This document shows positions 56,461 through 64,000 of a stretch of 64,000 nt of DNA, one piece after another. Both the position numbers and the translations under genes were made by a program. The notes beneath the pieces are model-generated. The model did no database searches. It saw nothing but the letters and a program-made list of their open reading frames with translations, and was not told the origin of the DNA. The stretch's first letter is position 1; every line of letters begins with the position of its first letter. This DNA comes from Streptomyces buecherae (GTDB lineage Bacteria > Actinomycetota > Actinomycetes > Streptomycetales > Streptomycetaceae). The stretch lies in NCBI RefSeq assembly GCF_014295035.1, contig NZ_CP060404.1:5492501-5556500 (forward strand). The letters run 5' to 3'.

Positions 56461-57444
56461 ATGACCATTGTGGAAGGCGTCGACGCCCGAGGCATGCAGC
56501 ACTGCGAGACCACGGCGCTGGGCGTACTGCTCCGGCATGAAGGGCTTGAGTTGTCGGAGCCCATGTTGTTCGGGCTCGGGTCCGGGTTGGGCTTCGTCTA
56601 CTGGGACAGCAAGGCCATGGACTTTCCGTTTCTCGGGGGTCGGGTCAAGCCGTTCGAGCTGACCCGGAATCTGGCTGCCGCGCTCGGGCTTGAGTTGGTG
56701 GTGGGGGAGACCACCTCGCCGCGTAAGGCGTGGCAGAACGTGGCGGCGTCCATCGACGCCGGCCGGCCCGTCGGCCTCCAGCTCGACAGCTACCACCTGG
56801 ACTACTTCCGTACCAAGGTGCACTTCGCCGGGCACGTCGTCGCCATGTACGGCTACGACGCACAGGACGCCTACCTGGTGGACACCGCCCCGCAGGGCGG
56901 AGCCGTCTCGACCAGTCTGGCCGGGCTCGCCAGGGCCAGGGCCGAGCGTGGGCCCATGGCCGCCAGGCACCGGTCCTTCACCCTCACGGCGCCCCGCGAC
57001 CTCGCCCCACCACAGGACCGGATCGTGCCCGCGATCAGGGCCTGTGCGCACGCCTTCCTGAACCCGCCGATCGCGAACCTGGGCTACCGGGGCATCGAGA
57101 AGGCCGCCAAGCAGGTGCCGAAGTGGCTCCAGCGCGGCAGCCACCCGCACGAGGATCTGGCGCGGGCCGCCCTGCTCATGGAGAAGGCGGGCACCGGCGG
57201 CGCCCTGTTCCGCAATCTCTACCGGGACTTCCTCGCCGAGTGCGCCCAGTACGTCGACAGCGGCCACCTGCGTACCGGACACGGCCTGTACGCCGAGGCC
57301 GCCGCCCTCTGGACCCGGGTGGCCGCCCTCATCGCGACAGCGGGCGAGTCGGGCGACGAGCGGAGCCTCGTGGAGGCGGGCTCCCTCCTCCGCGAACTGT
57401 CACGCGTGGAGCGGGACGCGATGCGGGCGCTCAGCGCGTTCTAG
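56461..57444 (+). CDS. BtrH N-terminal-domain protein (papain-like fold), possibly with DUF4872
   Basis: A 327-residue protein. The first half matches the BtrH_N family: MQHCETTALGVLLRHEGLEL with the nucleophile-type Cys, SEPMLFGLGSGLGFVYWDS, then VHFAGHVVAMYGYDAQDAYLVDT with the paired His and Asp. The C-terminal half is helical. In butirosin synthesis BtrH moves an acyl group from a carrier protein to an aminoglycoside; members without a cluster, as here, have unknown substrates. The ATG at 56461 is preferred; another lies three codons upstream. It is the last gene of the accessory segment. Confidence 0.82.
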   Translation: MTIVEGVDARGMQHCETTALGVLLRHEGLELSEPMLFGLGSGLGFVYWDSKAMDFPFLGGRVKPFELTRNLAAALGLELVVGETTSPRKAWQNVAASIDAGRPVGLQLDSYHLDYFRTKVHFAGHVVAMYGYDAQDAYLVDTAPQGGAVSTSLAGLARARAERGPMAARHRSFTLTAPRDLAPPQDRIVPAIRACAHAFLNPPIANLGYRGIEKAAKQVPKWLQRGSHPHEDLARAALLMEKAGTGGALFRNLYRDFLAECAQYVDSGHLRTGHGLYAEAAALWTRVAALIATAGESGDERSLVEAGSLLRELSRVERDAMRALSAF

Positions 57445-57714
57445 GGAGTTCGGCATGGGGAGGGTCCGCGCGAGTCCCCACTCCGCGAGGCCCCGAGGGC
57501 CCGCACACGGGGAATCGCGTAACCCCGCCCGCGCGGTCCGCCGCCCCGCCCGCCGGCCGGCCCGCGTTCGCGGCCCCGCAGCCGCCGTCTCGCCCGCCAG
57601 GGGCGGGCCTCCACCCCGGCGGACCCGCAGGCCCCACAACACCCCCACCCGGGGCCGAAACCGGGGCGTTTGGCGCTCTCCGGGCGCCCTCGAAACCGCG
57701 CCCGCGAGAAAGTT
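57445..57714. other. Gene-free stretch after the BtrH_N gene
   Basis: No gene recognised; a C/G-rich sequence of short direct repeats. It may mark the right border of the accessory segment. Confidence 0.5.
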
Positions 57715-57730
57715 CGTGAAATCCTTCACA
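57715..57730. promoter_or_regulatory. Rex-like operator, distal to ndh
   Basis: CGTGAAATCCTTCACA: a GTGAA/TTCAC inverted repeat with a 4-bp centre, 12 of 14 half-site positions matching the Rex consensus TTGTGAANNNNTTCACAA. It is 330 bp before the ndh start. Confidence 0.55.
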
Positions 57731-57996
57731 TGAAAAAAGTCCCGGTGAGGGCCCTGAAGGCGCCCTGGGGGCCGGTTCGTGGCGGTGGGCCCGCCCGATG
57801 TCGGACCACGCCCTGTTTCGGCCGAGTTAAACGCGAGATACAGATCGTCCGCGGGGGGCGCTTATTTACTGCGGAGTAGCCCGACAGGCCCTGATCAGCG
57901 GGGGTGGGTAACGCTCCGGCTCGGCCTCCGGTTCCCCCGGCGTCGTATGGGATCGATCACGAGGGCCGCGCAGTGTAACAGACCCAGTAGCCCACC

Positions 57997-58014
57997 TTGT
58001 GAAGGGGCTCACGA
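57997..58014. promoter_or_regulatory. Rex-like operator, proximal to ndh
   Basis: TTGTGAAGGGGCTCACGA: perfect left half-site and five of seven positions in the right. It ends 33 bp before the ndh ATG and overlaps the place of the -35 region for a -10 hexamer GATACT at 58036-58041. Rex, the NADH/NAD sensor, is known to control ndh in S. coelicolor. Confidence 0.65.
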
Positions 58015-58047
58015 GCAACCCCCCTGAGGGTGCTGGATACTCGAATC

Positions 58048-59445
58048 ATGAGCACCACGGAGCGTCCCCGAATCCTCGTTGTAGGCGGTGGGTACGTAGG
58101 TCTGTACGCGGCACGCCGCATCCTGAAGAAGATGCGGTACGGCGAGGCGACCGTCACGGTCGTCGACCCCCGGTCGTACATGACCTACCAGCCCTTCCTT
58201 CCCGAAGCTGCTGCCGGCAGCATCTCCCCGCGCCACGTCGTGGTTCCGCTGCGACGGGTGCTCCCGAAGGCGGAGGTCCTCACGGGCCGCGTCACGACCA
58301 TCGACCAGGACCGCAAGGTCGCCACGGTCGCCCCGCTGGTCGGCGAGGCGTACGAGCTGCCCTTCGACTACCTCGTCATCGCGCTCGGCGCCGTCTCCCG
58401 CACCTTCCCGATCCCCGGCCTGGCCGAGAACGGCATCGGTATGAAGGGTGTGGAGGAGGCCATCGGCCTGCGGAACCACGTCCTGGAGCAGCTCGACAAG
58501 GCCGACTCGACGACCGACGAGGAGATCCGCCGCAAGGCGCTCACCTTCGTCTTCATCGGTGGCGGGTTCGCCGGCGCCGAGACCGTCGGTGAGGTTGAGG
58601 ACATGGCCCGGGACGCGGCCAAGTACTACCCGAACGTCAAGCGCGAGGACATGCGCTTCGTGCTGGTCGACGTCGCCGACAAGATCCTCCCCGAGGTCGG
58701 TCCGAAGCTCGGTGCCTGGGGCAAGGAGCACCTGGAGAGCCGGGGCGTCGAGGTCTACCTCAAGACCGGCATGGACTCCTGCGTCGACGGTCACGTGGTG
58801 CTCAACAACGGGCTTGAGGTCGACGCCAGCACCATCGTGTGGACCGCGGGCGTCAAGCCCAACCCGGCGCTGGCCCGCTTCAACCTGCCGCTGGGCCCGC
58901 GCGGGCACGTGGACACCGCCGCCACCCTCCAGGTGCAGGGCACCGACTACATCTGGGCCGCCGGCGACAACGCGCAGATCCCCGACCTCGTGGCGCGCGC
59001 GGCCGGCAACGAGAACGCCTGGTGCCCGCCGAACGCGCAGCACGCGCTGCGGCAGGCCAAGGTCCTCGGCGACAACGTGATCTCGGGCATGCGGGGCTTC
59101 CCGCAGCGCGAGTACAAGCACGCCAACAAGGGTGCGGTGGCGGGCCTCGGCCTCCACAAGGGCGTCGCGATGATCGTCATGGGCAAGATGAAGATCAAGC
59201 TCAAGGGCCGGCTCGCCTGGTACATGCACCGTGGCTACCACGGCATGGCCATGCCGACCTTCAACCGCAAGATCCGCGTGTTCGCCGACTGGACGCTCGG
59301 GATGTTCCTCAAGCGCGAGGTCGTCTCGCTGGGCGCCATCGAGAACCCGCGCGAGGAGTTCTACGAGGCGGCGTCCCCCGTCTCGGCCCGCGCCGCCGCG
59401 CCGGCGGACAAGGACGACGCCAAGGCCGCCAAGGCCAAGGCGTAG
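58048..59445 (+). CDS. ndh: Type II NADH dehydrogenase
   Basis: Single-subunit NADH:quinone oxidoreductase on the inner face of the membrane, not proton-pumping. The 465-residue protein has the FAD motif LVVGGGYVGLYAARR, the NADH motif VFIGGGFAGAETVGE, the second FAD region WAAGDNAQIPD, and the C-terminal amphipathic segment IKLKGRLAWYMHRGYHG that attaches it to the membrane. AQHALRQAK is typical of NDH-2. The ATG at 58048 is preferred to one six codons upstream; the GATACT hexamer 6 bp before it suggests a leaderless message. Rex sites upstream tie it to redox control. Confidence 0.95.
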   Translation: MSTTERPRILVVGGGYVGLYAARRILKKMRYGEATVTVVDPRSYMTYQPFLPEAAAGSISPRHVVVPLRRVLPKAEVLTGRVTTIDQDRKVATVAPLVGEAYELPFDYLVIALGAVSRTFPIPGLAENGIGMKGVEEAIGLRNHVLEQLDKADSTTDEEIRRKALTFVFIGGGFAGAETVGEVEDMARDAAKYYPNVKREDMRFVLVDVADKILPEVGPKLGAWGKEHLESRGVEVYLKTGMDSCVDGHVVLNNGLEVDASTIVWTAGVKPNPALARFNLPLGPRGHVDTAATLQVQGTDYIWAAGDNAQIPDLVARAAGNENAWCPPNAQHALRQAKVLGDNVISGMRGFPQREYKHANKGAVAGLGLHKGVAMIVMGKMKIKLKGRLAWYMHRGYHGMAMPTFNRKIRVFADWTLGMFLKREVVSLGAIENPREEFYEAASPVSARAAAPADKDDAKAAKAKA

Positions 59446-59522
59446 CGACCCGGTCGCCGAAGCCCGTCCGTACGGGCTTCCCCGCCGGCCGCACACCGAG
59501 CGGGCCGCCAGGCCCGCGACCA

Positions 59523-59575
59523 GCACGCGTCGAGGGCGTCCACCAATCCGTGGGGTGGGCGCCCTCGACGCGTGC
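59523..59575. terminator. Very strong hairpin after ndh
   Basis: A 22-bp stem: the 16-bp perfect arm GCACGCGTCGAGGGCG with its complement, continued by TCCACC/GGTGGG, around a 9-nt loop. Confidence 0.85.
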
Positions 59576-59665
59576 GCGCGTTCCGTGGGCCGTGGCCGTA
59601 CCGGCTCACGGCATGCGTCCCGCGCGGTCGGGCGCGCGGGATGCTCGCGGTCAGGTGTGGCGGGC

Positions 59666-59916
59666 CTACCAGTGGCCCGCGCGCGCGACGATCCCGTACG
59701 CGTGCGGCGTGCGCTCGCCGCGCCGCCCGGTGCGGTTGGTGTAGCGGATGGAGACCGAGCCAGCGCCTCGTCGTCGCCGAGCATGAGCGGCGGCAGGCGG
59801 TATCGGGGCGCGAGCCGGGAGCCGCCGTGGCGGCCCCGTACGGACTTCACGGGCACGTCCACGTCCAGGTCGATCAGGTGGTCCACGTACCGGCGCACGG
59901 TGCGCCCCTCGACGAC
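59666..59916 (-). pseudogene. Remnant of a YafY/WYL-family regulator
   Basis: Two fragments in different frames abut at about 59758. The first (59758-59916) encodes RTVRRYVDHLIDLDVDVPVK and GRHGGSRLAPRYRLPPLML, the end of the YafY-type helix-turn-helix and following linker. The second (59666-59761) encodes SVSIRYTNRTGRRGE and PHAYGIVARAGHW, the core of a WYL domain. The N-terminal start, the middle of the protein and the C-terminal end are missing, so it cannot be functional. Confidence 0.65.
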
Positions 59917-60120
59917 GCGGTGCGGCGCCGCGCGACGACGGGCACGGGAGCCCGGAGACCCCGGTGTCGGGCCCGCGTCCGGCCGGGCAGCCGGGTGATT
60001 TTGCCGTTTCCTCAACCGCGCCCGGGACTGCCGCACGGGCGATCGGTGTTTTACGTGGCAGGTGAATCTTTCTGAGGTGCACCGCTACCACGACACCGCG
60101 TCTCCCTGGAGGTGTGCGAC

Positions 60121-61602
60121 ATGGCCGATGCCGCTGGACGGCTCTCCGCGCTCGCTGAGGAGGCCCTCGGGACCCCGTTCCCGGTCCGCATCCGGGCCTG
60201 GGACGGCAGCGAAGCCGGACCCCCGCCCGGCCCGTCCCCCCACACCGGAGACACCCGAGACGCGGCGGGCACAGCGGAGGCGGTAGACGCGGCGGCCACG
60301 GCGGGCGCCTCCCCGCAGCCGTCCACGGCGGACGCCTCCCCGCAGCCGCCCACGCTGGTGGTGCGCAACCGCAGGGCCGTCCGCAGACTGTTGTGGCGGC
60401 CGGGCGAACTCGGCCTCGCCCGTGGCTGGGTGGCCGGCGACCTGGACGTCGACGGCGACCTGTACGCGGCCCTCGACCTGCTCTCCGGGGTGCTGTGGGA
60501 CCGAGGCGAGGAGTCGGCGCCGCGACGCGGCCCGCTCTCCGCCCTGAACGCGGCCCGCGACCCCCGGCTGCGCTCCGCCGCCCGCGACCTGCTCGCCATC
60601 GCCGGCCCGTGGCCGCCCCCGAAGCCGCCCGTCGAGGAGGTCCGCGCGCACCGTGGCCCGCTGCACACCCTGCGCCGGGACCGGGCCGCCATCAGCCACC
60701 ACTACGACGTCGGCAACGACTTCTACGAACTGGTCCTCGGCCCCTCCATGGTCTACTCCTGCGCGTACTGGCCCGCCCCCGACGCCGCGTCACAGCCCGC
60801 CGCGTCACAACCCGCCACGTCCCAGCCCGCCCCGGACGCGGACCTGGCGGAGGCCCAGCGCGCCAAGCTCGACCTGGTCTGCCGGAAGCTGGGCCTGGAG
60901 CCCGGGCAGCGGCTGCTCGACGTGGGCTGCGGCTGGGGCTCGATGGTGCTGCACGCGGCCCGCGAGTACGGCGTACGGGCCGTCGGCATCACGCTCTCCC
61001 AGGAACAGGCCGAGTACGCCCGCAAGCGGGTCGCCGACGCGGGGCTCACCGACCGGGTCGAGATCCGGGTCCAGGACTACCGCCGGGTGAGCGACGGGCC
61101 GTACGACGCGATCTCCTCCATCGGCATGGCCGAGCACGTCGGCGCCGTGCGGTACGGGGAGTACGCGGCGCTGCTGTACGGGCTGCTGCGGCCCGGCGGG
61201 CGGCTGCTCAACCACCAGATCGCCCGGCCGCCGCAGCGCCACGAGGACGCCTACCGGGTGGACGAGTTCATCGACCGCTACGTCTTCCCGGACGGCGAGT
61301 TGGCGCCCGTGGGGCGGACGGTGGGCCAGTTGGAGGAGGCCGGATTCGAGGTGCGCGACCTGGAGTCGCTCCGCGAGCACTACGGGCTGACGCTGCGGGC
61401 CTGGGTCGGCAACCTGGAGCGGAACTGGTCGCAGGCGCTCCGGCACGTCTCGCCGGGCCGGGCCAGGGTCTGGCGGCTGTACATGGCAGCGAGCGCGCTG
61501 GCCTTCGAGCGCAACCGCATCGGCGTCAACCAGGTCCTCGCCGTCCGCACCCCGGAGCCCGGCGCCTCCGGCCTGCCACTGCGCACCCGCACCTGGAACT
61601 GA
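60121..61602 (+). CDS. Cyclopropane-fatty-acyl-phospholipid synthase family methyltransferase
   Basis: SAM-dependent transfer of a methylene group to unsaturated acyl chains of membrane lipids. The 493-residue protein has an N-terminal lipid-binding-type domain (about 1-180, with LARGWVAGDLDVDGDLYAAL) and a class I methyltransferase domain. It shows HYDVGNDFYELVLGPSMVYS, the SAM motif LLDVGCGWGSMVLHAA, QEQAEYARKRV and SIGMAEHVGAVRYG with the conserved Glu-His. A Pro/Ala insert (residues about 225-245) carries three near-repeats of SQPAA. GGAGG 8 nt upstream fixes the ATG at 60121. The exact lipid product is not determined. Confidence 0.92.
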   Translation: MADAAGRLSALAEEALGTPFPVRIRAWDGSEAGPPPGPSPHTGDTRDAAGTAEAVDAAATAGASPQPSTADASPQPPTLVVRNRRAVRRLLWRPGELGLARGWVAGDLDVDGDLYAALDLLSGVLWDRGEESAPRRGPLSALNAARDPRLRSAARDLLAIAGPWPPPKPPVEEVRAHRGPLHTLRRDRAAISHHYDVGNDFYELVLGPSMVYSCAYWPAPDAASQPAASQPATSQPAPDADLAEAQRAKLDLVCRKLGLEPGQRLLDVGCGWGSMVLHAAREYGVRAVGITLSQEQAEYARKRVADAGLTDRVEIRVQDYRRVSDGPYDAISSIGMAEHVGAVRYGEYAALLYGLLRPGGRLLNHQIARPPQRHEDAYRVDEFIDRYVFPDGELAPVGRTVGQLEEAGFEVRDLESLREHYGLTLRAWVGNLERNWSQALRHVSPGRARVWRLYMAASALAFERNRIGVNQVLAVRTPEPGASGLPLRTRTWN

Positions 61603-61680
61603 CCGCCCCCTCGCCCGGGCCGGCCCGTGGGGCGTACGCCGTACCGGGCGGGCCCGGGGCGGCGCGGGCGGAAACGGCCG

Positions 61681-61715
61681 GGGCCCCGGGGCGACGTGGT
61701 GTCGCCCCGGGGCCC
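61681..61715. terminator. Bidirectional terminator hairpin
   Basis: A perfect 15-bp stem (GGGCCCCGGGGCGAC and complement) with the loop GTGGT, between the convergent methyltransferase and ABC permease genes. Confidence 0.85.
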
Positions 61716-61739
61716 TGGGTGTGCGTCCCGCTCGGCGGG

Positions 61740-64000
61740 CTACTCCGCCTTGATCGCCGCGAGCATGTTCAGCTTCGCGGCCCGGCGGGCCGGCCACAGC
61801 GCGGCCAGCACGCCGACGAGAGCGGCGAGGACGAGGAAGAGGCCCATCCGGCCCCACGGCAGGACCAGTTCGTACGAGCCCAGGCTCGGGCCGATCAGCT
61901 CGCCGGCGGCCCAGCCGAAGAACACGCCGAGACCGATGCCGAGCACGCCACCGAAGAGCGAGATGACCAGCGACTCCAGCCGCACCATCCGCTTGATGCC
62001 CTTGCGGTCCAGGCCGATGGCCCGCAGCATGCCGATCTCCTGCGACCGCTCGAAGACCGACATGGCCAGCGTGTTGACCACTCCGAGCACCGCGACGATC
62101 ACGGCCATCGCGAGCAGCCCGTAGAGCATGTTCAGCATCAGGTTGATCAGCTTGGCTATGTCGTTGGAGACGTCGTCCATCGTCTGGACCTTGATGGCCG
62201 GGTTGTCACCCAGCGCCTTCTCCAGCGACTCCTTGGTGTCGTCGCTGAGGCCGTCCTTGGTCTTGAGCAGGACCTGGAAGTCGGCGATGTCCTTCACGTG
62301 CGGGGTGAGGGTGGCGTTGTCGACCATCACGCCGGAGATGATCATGTTGCCCTCGTAGATGCCCGACACCACCAGGCGGCTCTTCTTGCCGTCCTCGAAG
62401 GTCGTGGGCAGCGAGGAGCCGACCTTCCAGCCGCGGTCCTCGGCGAGGTCCTTGTCGACGACGACCCGGTTGCCGCCGAGCCCGGCGAAGGAGCCCTCGG
62501 TGAACTCCAGCTTCGTCAGGTCGCCGATGGCCTTGCCGTTGACGCCGGCCAGCTCCGTCTTCTTGCCGTTGACCCGGGACGGCGAGAACCGCAGCGGGCT
62601 GGACTTCTCGACCTCGGGCTGCTTCTCCAGCTTCTCGCCGACCTCGGGGGCGAGCGGGGTCATGCTGGCCATGCTGACGATGTAGTCGGCCTTGAGCGAG
62701 TCCCGGGCCATCTTGTCGATGGCGTTCTGTATGCCACCGGCGATCACGGTCAGGCCGGTGATCAGGGTCAGGCCGATCATCAGCGCGGAGGCCGTGGCGG
62801 CCGTGCGGCGCGGGTTGCGCACCGCGTTCTGCCGGGCGAGCTTGCCGGGCATTCCGAAGATCCGCAGCACCGGGGCCGCGGCCGCGATCAGCGGCCGGGA
62901 GAGCAGCGGCGTCAGGACGAAGACGCCGATCATCAGCAGCCCGGCGCCCAGGCCCATCGGGCCCTTGCCGTCGTCCATGGTGGTCGCGGCCAGGACCAGG
63001 GCGATGCCGACACCGGCGAAGAGCGCGCCGATGCTGTTGCGCACCACCAGGCCACGCGTGGTCGGCGGGGCGTGCACGCTGCCCATCGCGGCGATCGGCG
63101 GGATCTTCGCCGCGCGGCGGCCGGGCAGCCAGGCGGCCAGCACGGTCACCACGATGCCGACGAAGAGCGAGGCGCCGATCGTGGTGGGGGTGATCACCAG
63201 CGGGCCGTCCGGGACGGTGGCGCCGCTGGAGTTCAGCAGCGAGCGCAGCCCGGCGCCGATGCCGATGCCGGCGAGCAGGCCGGTCACGGCGGCGATCGAG
63301 CCCACGACCGTCGCCTCGATGAGCACCGAGCGGGTCACCTGGCGGCGGCTGGCGCCGACCGCGCGCATCAGCGCCAGCTCCTTGGTGCGCTGCGCGACGA
63401 GCATGGTGAAGGTGTTGGCGATGATGAAGATGCCGACGAACAGGGCGATCCCGGCGAAGGCGAGCATGCCGGTCCGCATGCCGCTCAGCTCGTTCTCGAT
63501 GTCCTTGGCCTGGTCGTCCGCGAGCTTGTCGCCGGTGTCGACCTCGGTCCGGTCCGGCAGGACCTTCTCGACCTGCGCCTTGAGCGCCTCCTGCGTGGTG
63601 CCCGGCTTGGCCTTCAGCTCGATGCCGGTGAACTTGCCGGGCTCCGCGTACAGCTTCTGCGCGGTCTTGGTGTCGAACAGCGCGAGGCTTCCGCCCGCCG
63701 CGACGTTGCCGTCGTCGGTGGTGAAGATGCCGACGACCTTCTGCTTCAGGACGGGGCCGTCGACCGACACGTCGATGCTGTCGCCGATCTTGTAGTCGGC
63801 GCGGTCCGCGGTCCTGGAGTCGAGCGCCACCTCACGCACGTTGGTCGGGCCGCGGCCCTCCTTCATCGTGTAGCGCGCGTCCTTGCCGTCCTTGGACGGG
63901 AAGTAGTTGCCGCCGGAGGAGGTGAACCCGTCGCCGACGAGCTTGCCGTCCTTGTCGGGTATCGCGGCGAAGCCCGTCACGGTACCGGTCGCCGACTCGG
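61740..64000 (-). CDS. FtsX/MacB-type ABC transporter permease, N-terminus beyond the window
   Basis: The frame stays open to the last base, giving at least 753 residues; family members of this design have about 850, so roughly 100 N-terminal residues are missing. Two FtsX repeats are visible: one at about 190-400 (IALFVGIFIIANTFTMLVAQ, then TKELALMRAVGASRRQVTRS), and one at the C-terminus (SVFERSQEIGMLRAIGLDRK). Large extracellular MacB_PCD-like domains lie between. The ending LWPARRAAKLNMLAAIKAE is typical. It needs an ATPase partner, probably just outside the window; export of lipids, peptides or a role in cell-envelope work is likely. Confidence 0.93.
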   Translation of the reverse strand, partial: ESATGTVTGFAAIPDKDGKLVGDGFTSSGGNYFPSKDGKDARYTMKEGRGPTNVREVALDSRTADRADYKIGDSIDVSVDGPVLKQKVVGIFTTDDGNVAAGGSLALFDTKTAQKLYAEPGKFTGIELKAKPGTTQEALKAQVEKVLPDRTEVDTGDKLADDQAKDIENELSGMRTGMLAFAGIALFVGIFIIANTFTMLVAQRTKELALMRAVGASRRQVTRSVLIEATVVGSIAAVTGLLAGIGIGAGLRSLLNSSGATVPDGPLVITPTTIGASLFVGIVVTVLAAWLPGRRAAKIPPIAAMGSVHAPPTTRGLVVRNSIGALFAGVGIALVLAATTMDDGKGPMGLGAGLLMIGVFVLTPLLSRPLIAAAAPVLRIFGMPGKLARQNAVRNPRRTAATASALMIGLTLITGLTVIAGGIQNAIDKMARDSLKADYIVSMASMTPLAPEVGEKLEKQPEVEKSSPLRFSPSRVNGKKTELAGVNGKAIGDLTKLEFTEGSFAGLGGNRVVVDKDLAEDRGWKVGSSLPTTFEDGKKSRLVVSGIYEGNMIISGVMVDNATLTPHVKDIADFQVLLKTKDGLSDDTKESLEKALGDNPAIKVQTMDDVSNDIAKLINLMLNMLYGLLAMAVIVAVLGVVNTLAMSVFERSQEIGMLRAIGLDRKGIKRMVRLESLVISLFGGVLGIGLGVFFGWAAGELIGPSLGSYELVLPWGRMGLFLVLAALVGVLAALWPARRAAKLNMLAAIKAE

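Noticed and set aside
47600-57500. Cas genes, integrase or transposase to explain the CRISPR repeats and accessory genes
   Set aside because: All sizeable frames were read and none resembles Cas1-Cas3, Cascade subunits, recombinases or IS proteins; mobility is only inferred from gene content.

Overview
The window is chromosomal DNA of a high-GC actinomycete. Very strong third-position GC, many GTG starts, a methylmalonyl-CoA carboxylase set (biotin carboxylase, carboxyltransferase, epsilon subunit, BirA), the 43-residue membrane protein MmpB, two Rpf/LysM muralytic enzymes behind a cyclic-di-AMP riboswitch, and a CYP107-like P450 beside them all point to Streptomyces or a very close relative. 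I see no tRNA, rRNA, transposase, integrase or phage structural gene.

Region 1 (1-11 kb) is a nucleoside-sugar catabolic neighbourhood: an aldehyde dehydrogenase (cut by the window start), deoC, a phosphosugar mutase and a purine nucleoside phosphorylase. DeoC and the phosphorylase share an identical 12-bp palindrome about 25 bp before their starts. A PH-domain membrane protein, a gamma-glutamylcyclotransferase-like protein, an LpdA-type flavoprotein, a DeoR regulator and a TetR regulator are interspersed.

Region 2 (11-30 kb) holds acyl-CoA carboxylation and signalling: accA2, a small membrane protein, maf, mmpB, accE, pccB, birA, a class III adenylate cyclase, a crotonase, a GGDEF cyclase, a large helix-turn-helix protein with about thirteen 33-residue helical repeats, hutH, a sortase-substrate-like protein, an acidic hypothetical protein and an L,D-transpeptidase lipoprotein.

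Region 3 (30-47.6 kb) carries a DUF2786 protein, a thioesterase, a DUF2079 membrane protein, a secreted HNH nuclease, a SurA-N lipoprotein, mazG, an MFS exporter, a DUF6479 protein, a P450, rpfB, the ydaO-type riboswitch, rpfA, eno, a FtsB/DivIC protein, a DUF501 protein and a Ppx/GppA phosphatase. From memory, regions 1-2 resemble S. coelicolor SCO491x-SCO493x and this one SCO309x, so a synteny junction probably lies near 30-34 kb.

Region 4 (47.6-57.5 kb) looks like an accessory insert between ppx and ndh, which are neighbours in the S. coelicolor order I recall. It has two miniature type I-E-like CRISPR arrays (three repeats each, 61-bp period, homologous leaders), one solitary repeat and one decayed leader-repeat, all in the same orientation and without any cas gene. 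Between them lie an orphan Phd-type antitoxin, a GlxA regulator, a second-type GAPDH, hypothetical and secreted proteins, two XRE-TPR regulators, a pair of overlapping unknown genes and a BtrH_N-family protein.

Region 5 (57.5-64 kb) returns to core genes: ndh with two Rex-like operators, a decayed WYL regulator, a cyclopropane-fatty-acid-synthase-type methyltransferase and the C-terminal part of a large FtsX/MacB-type ABC permease that runs off the end.
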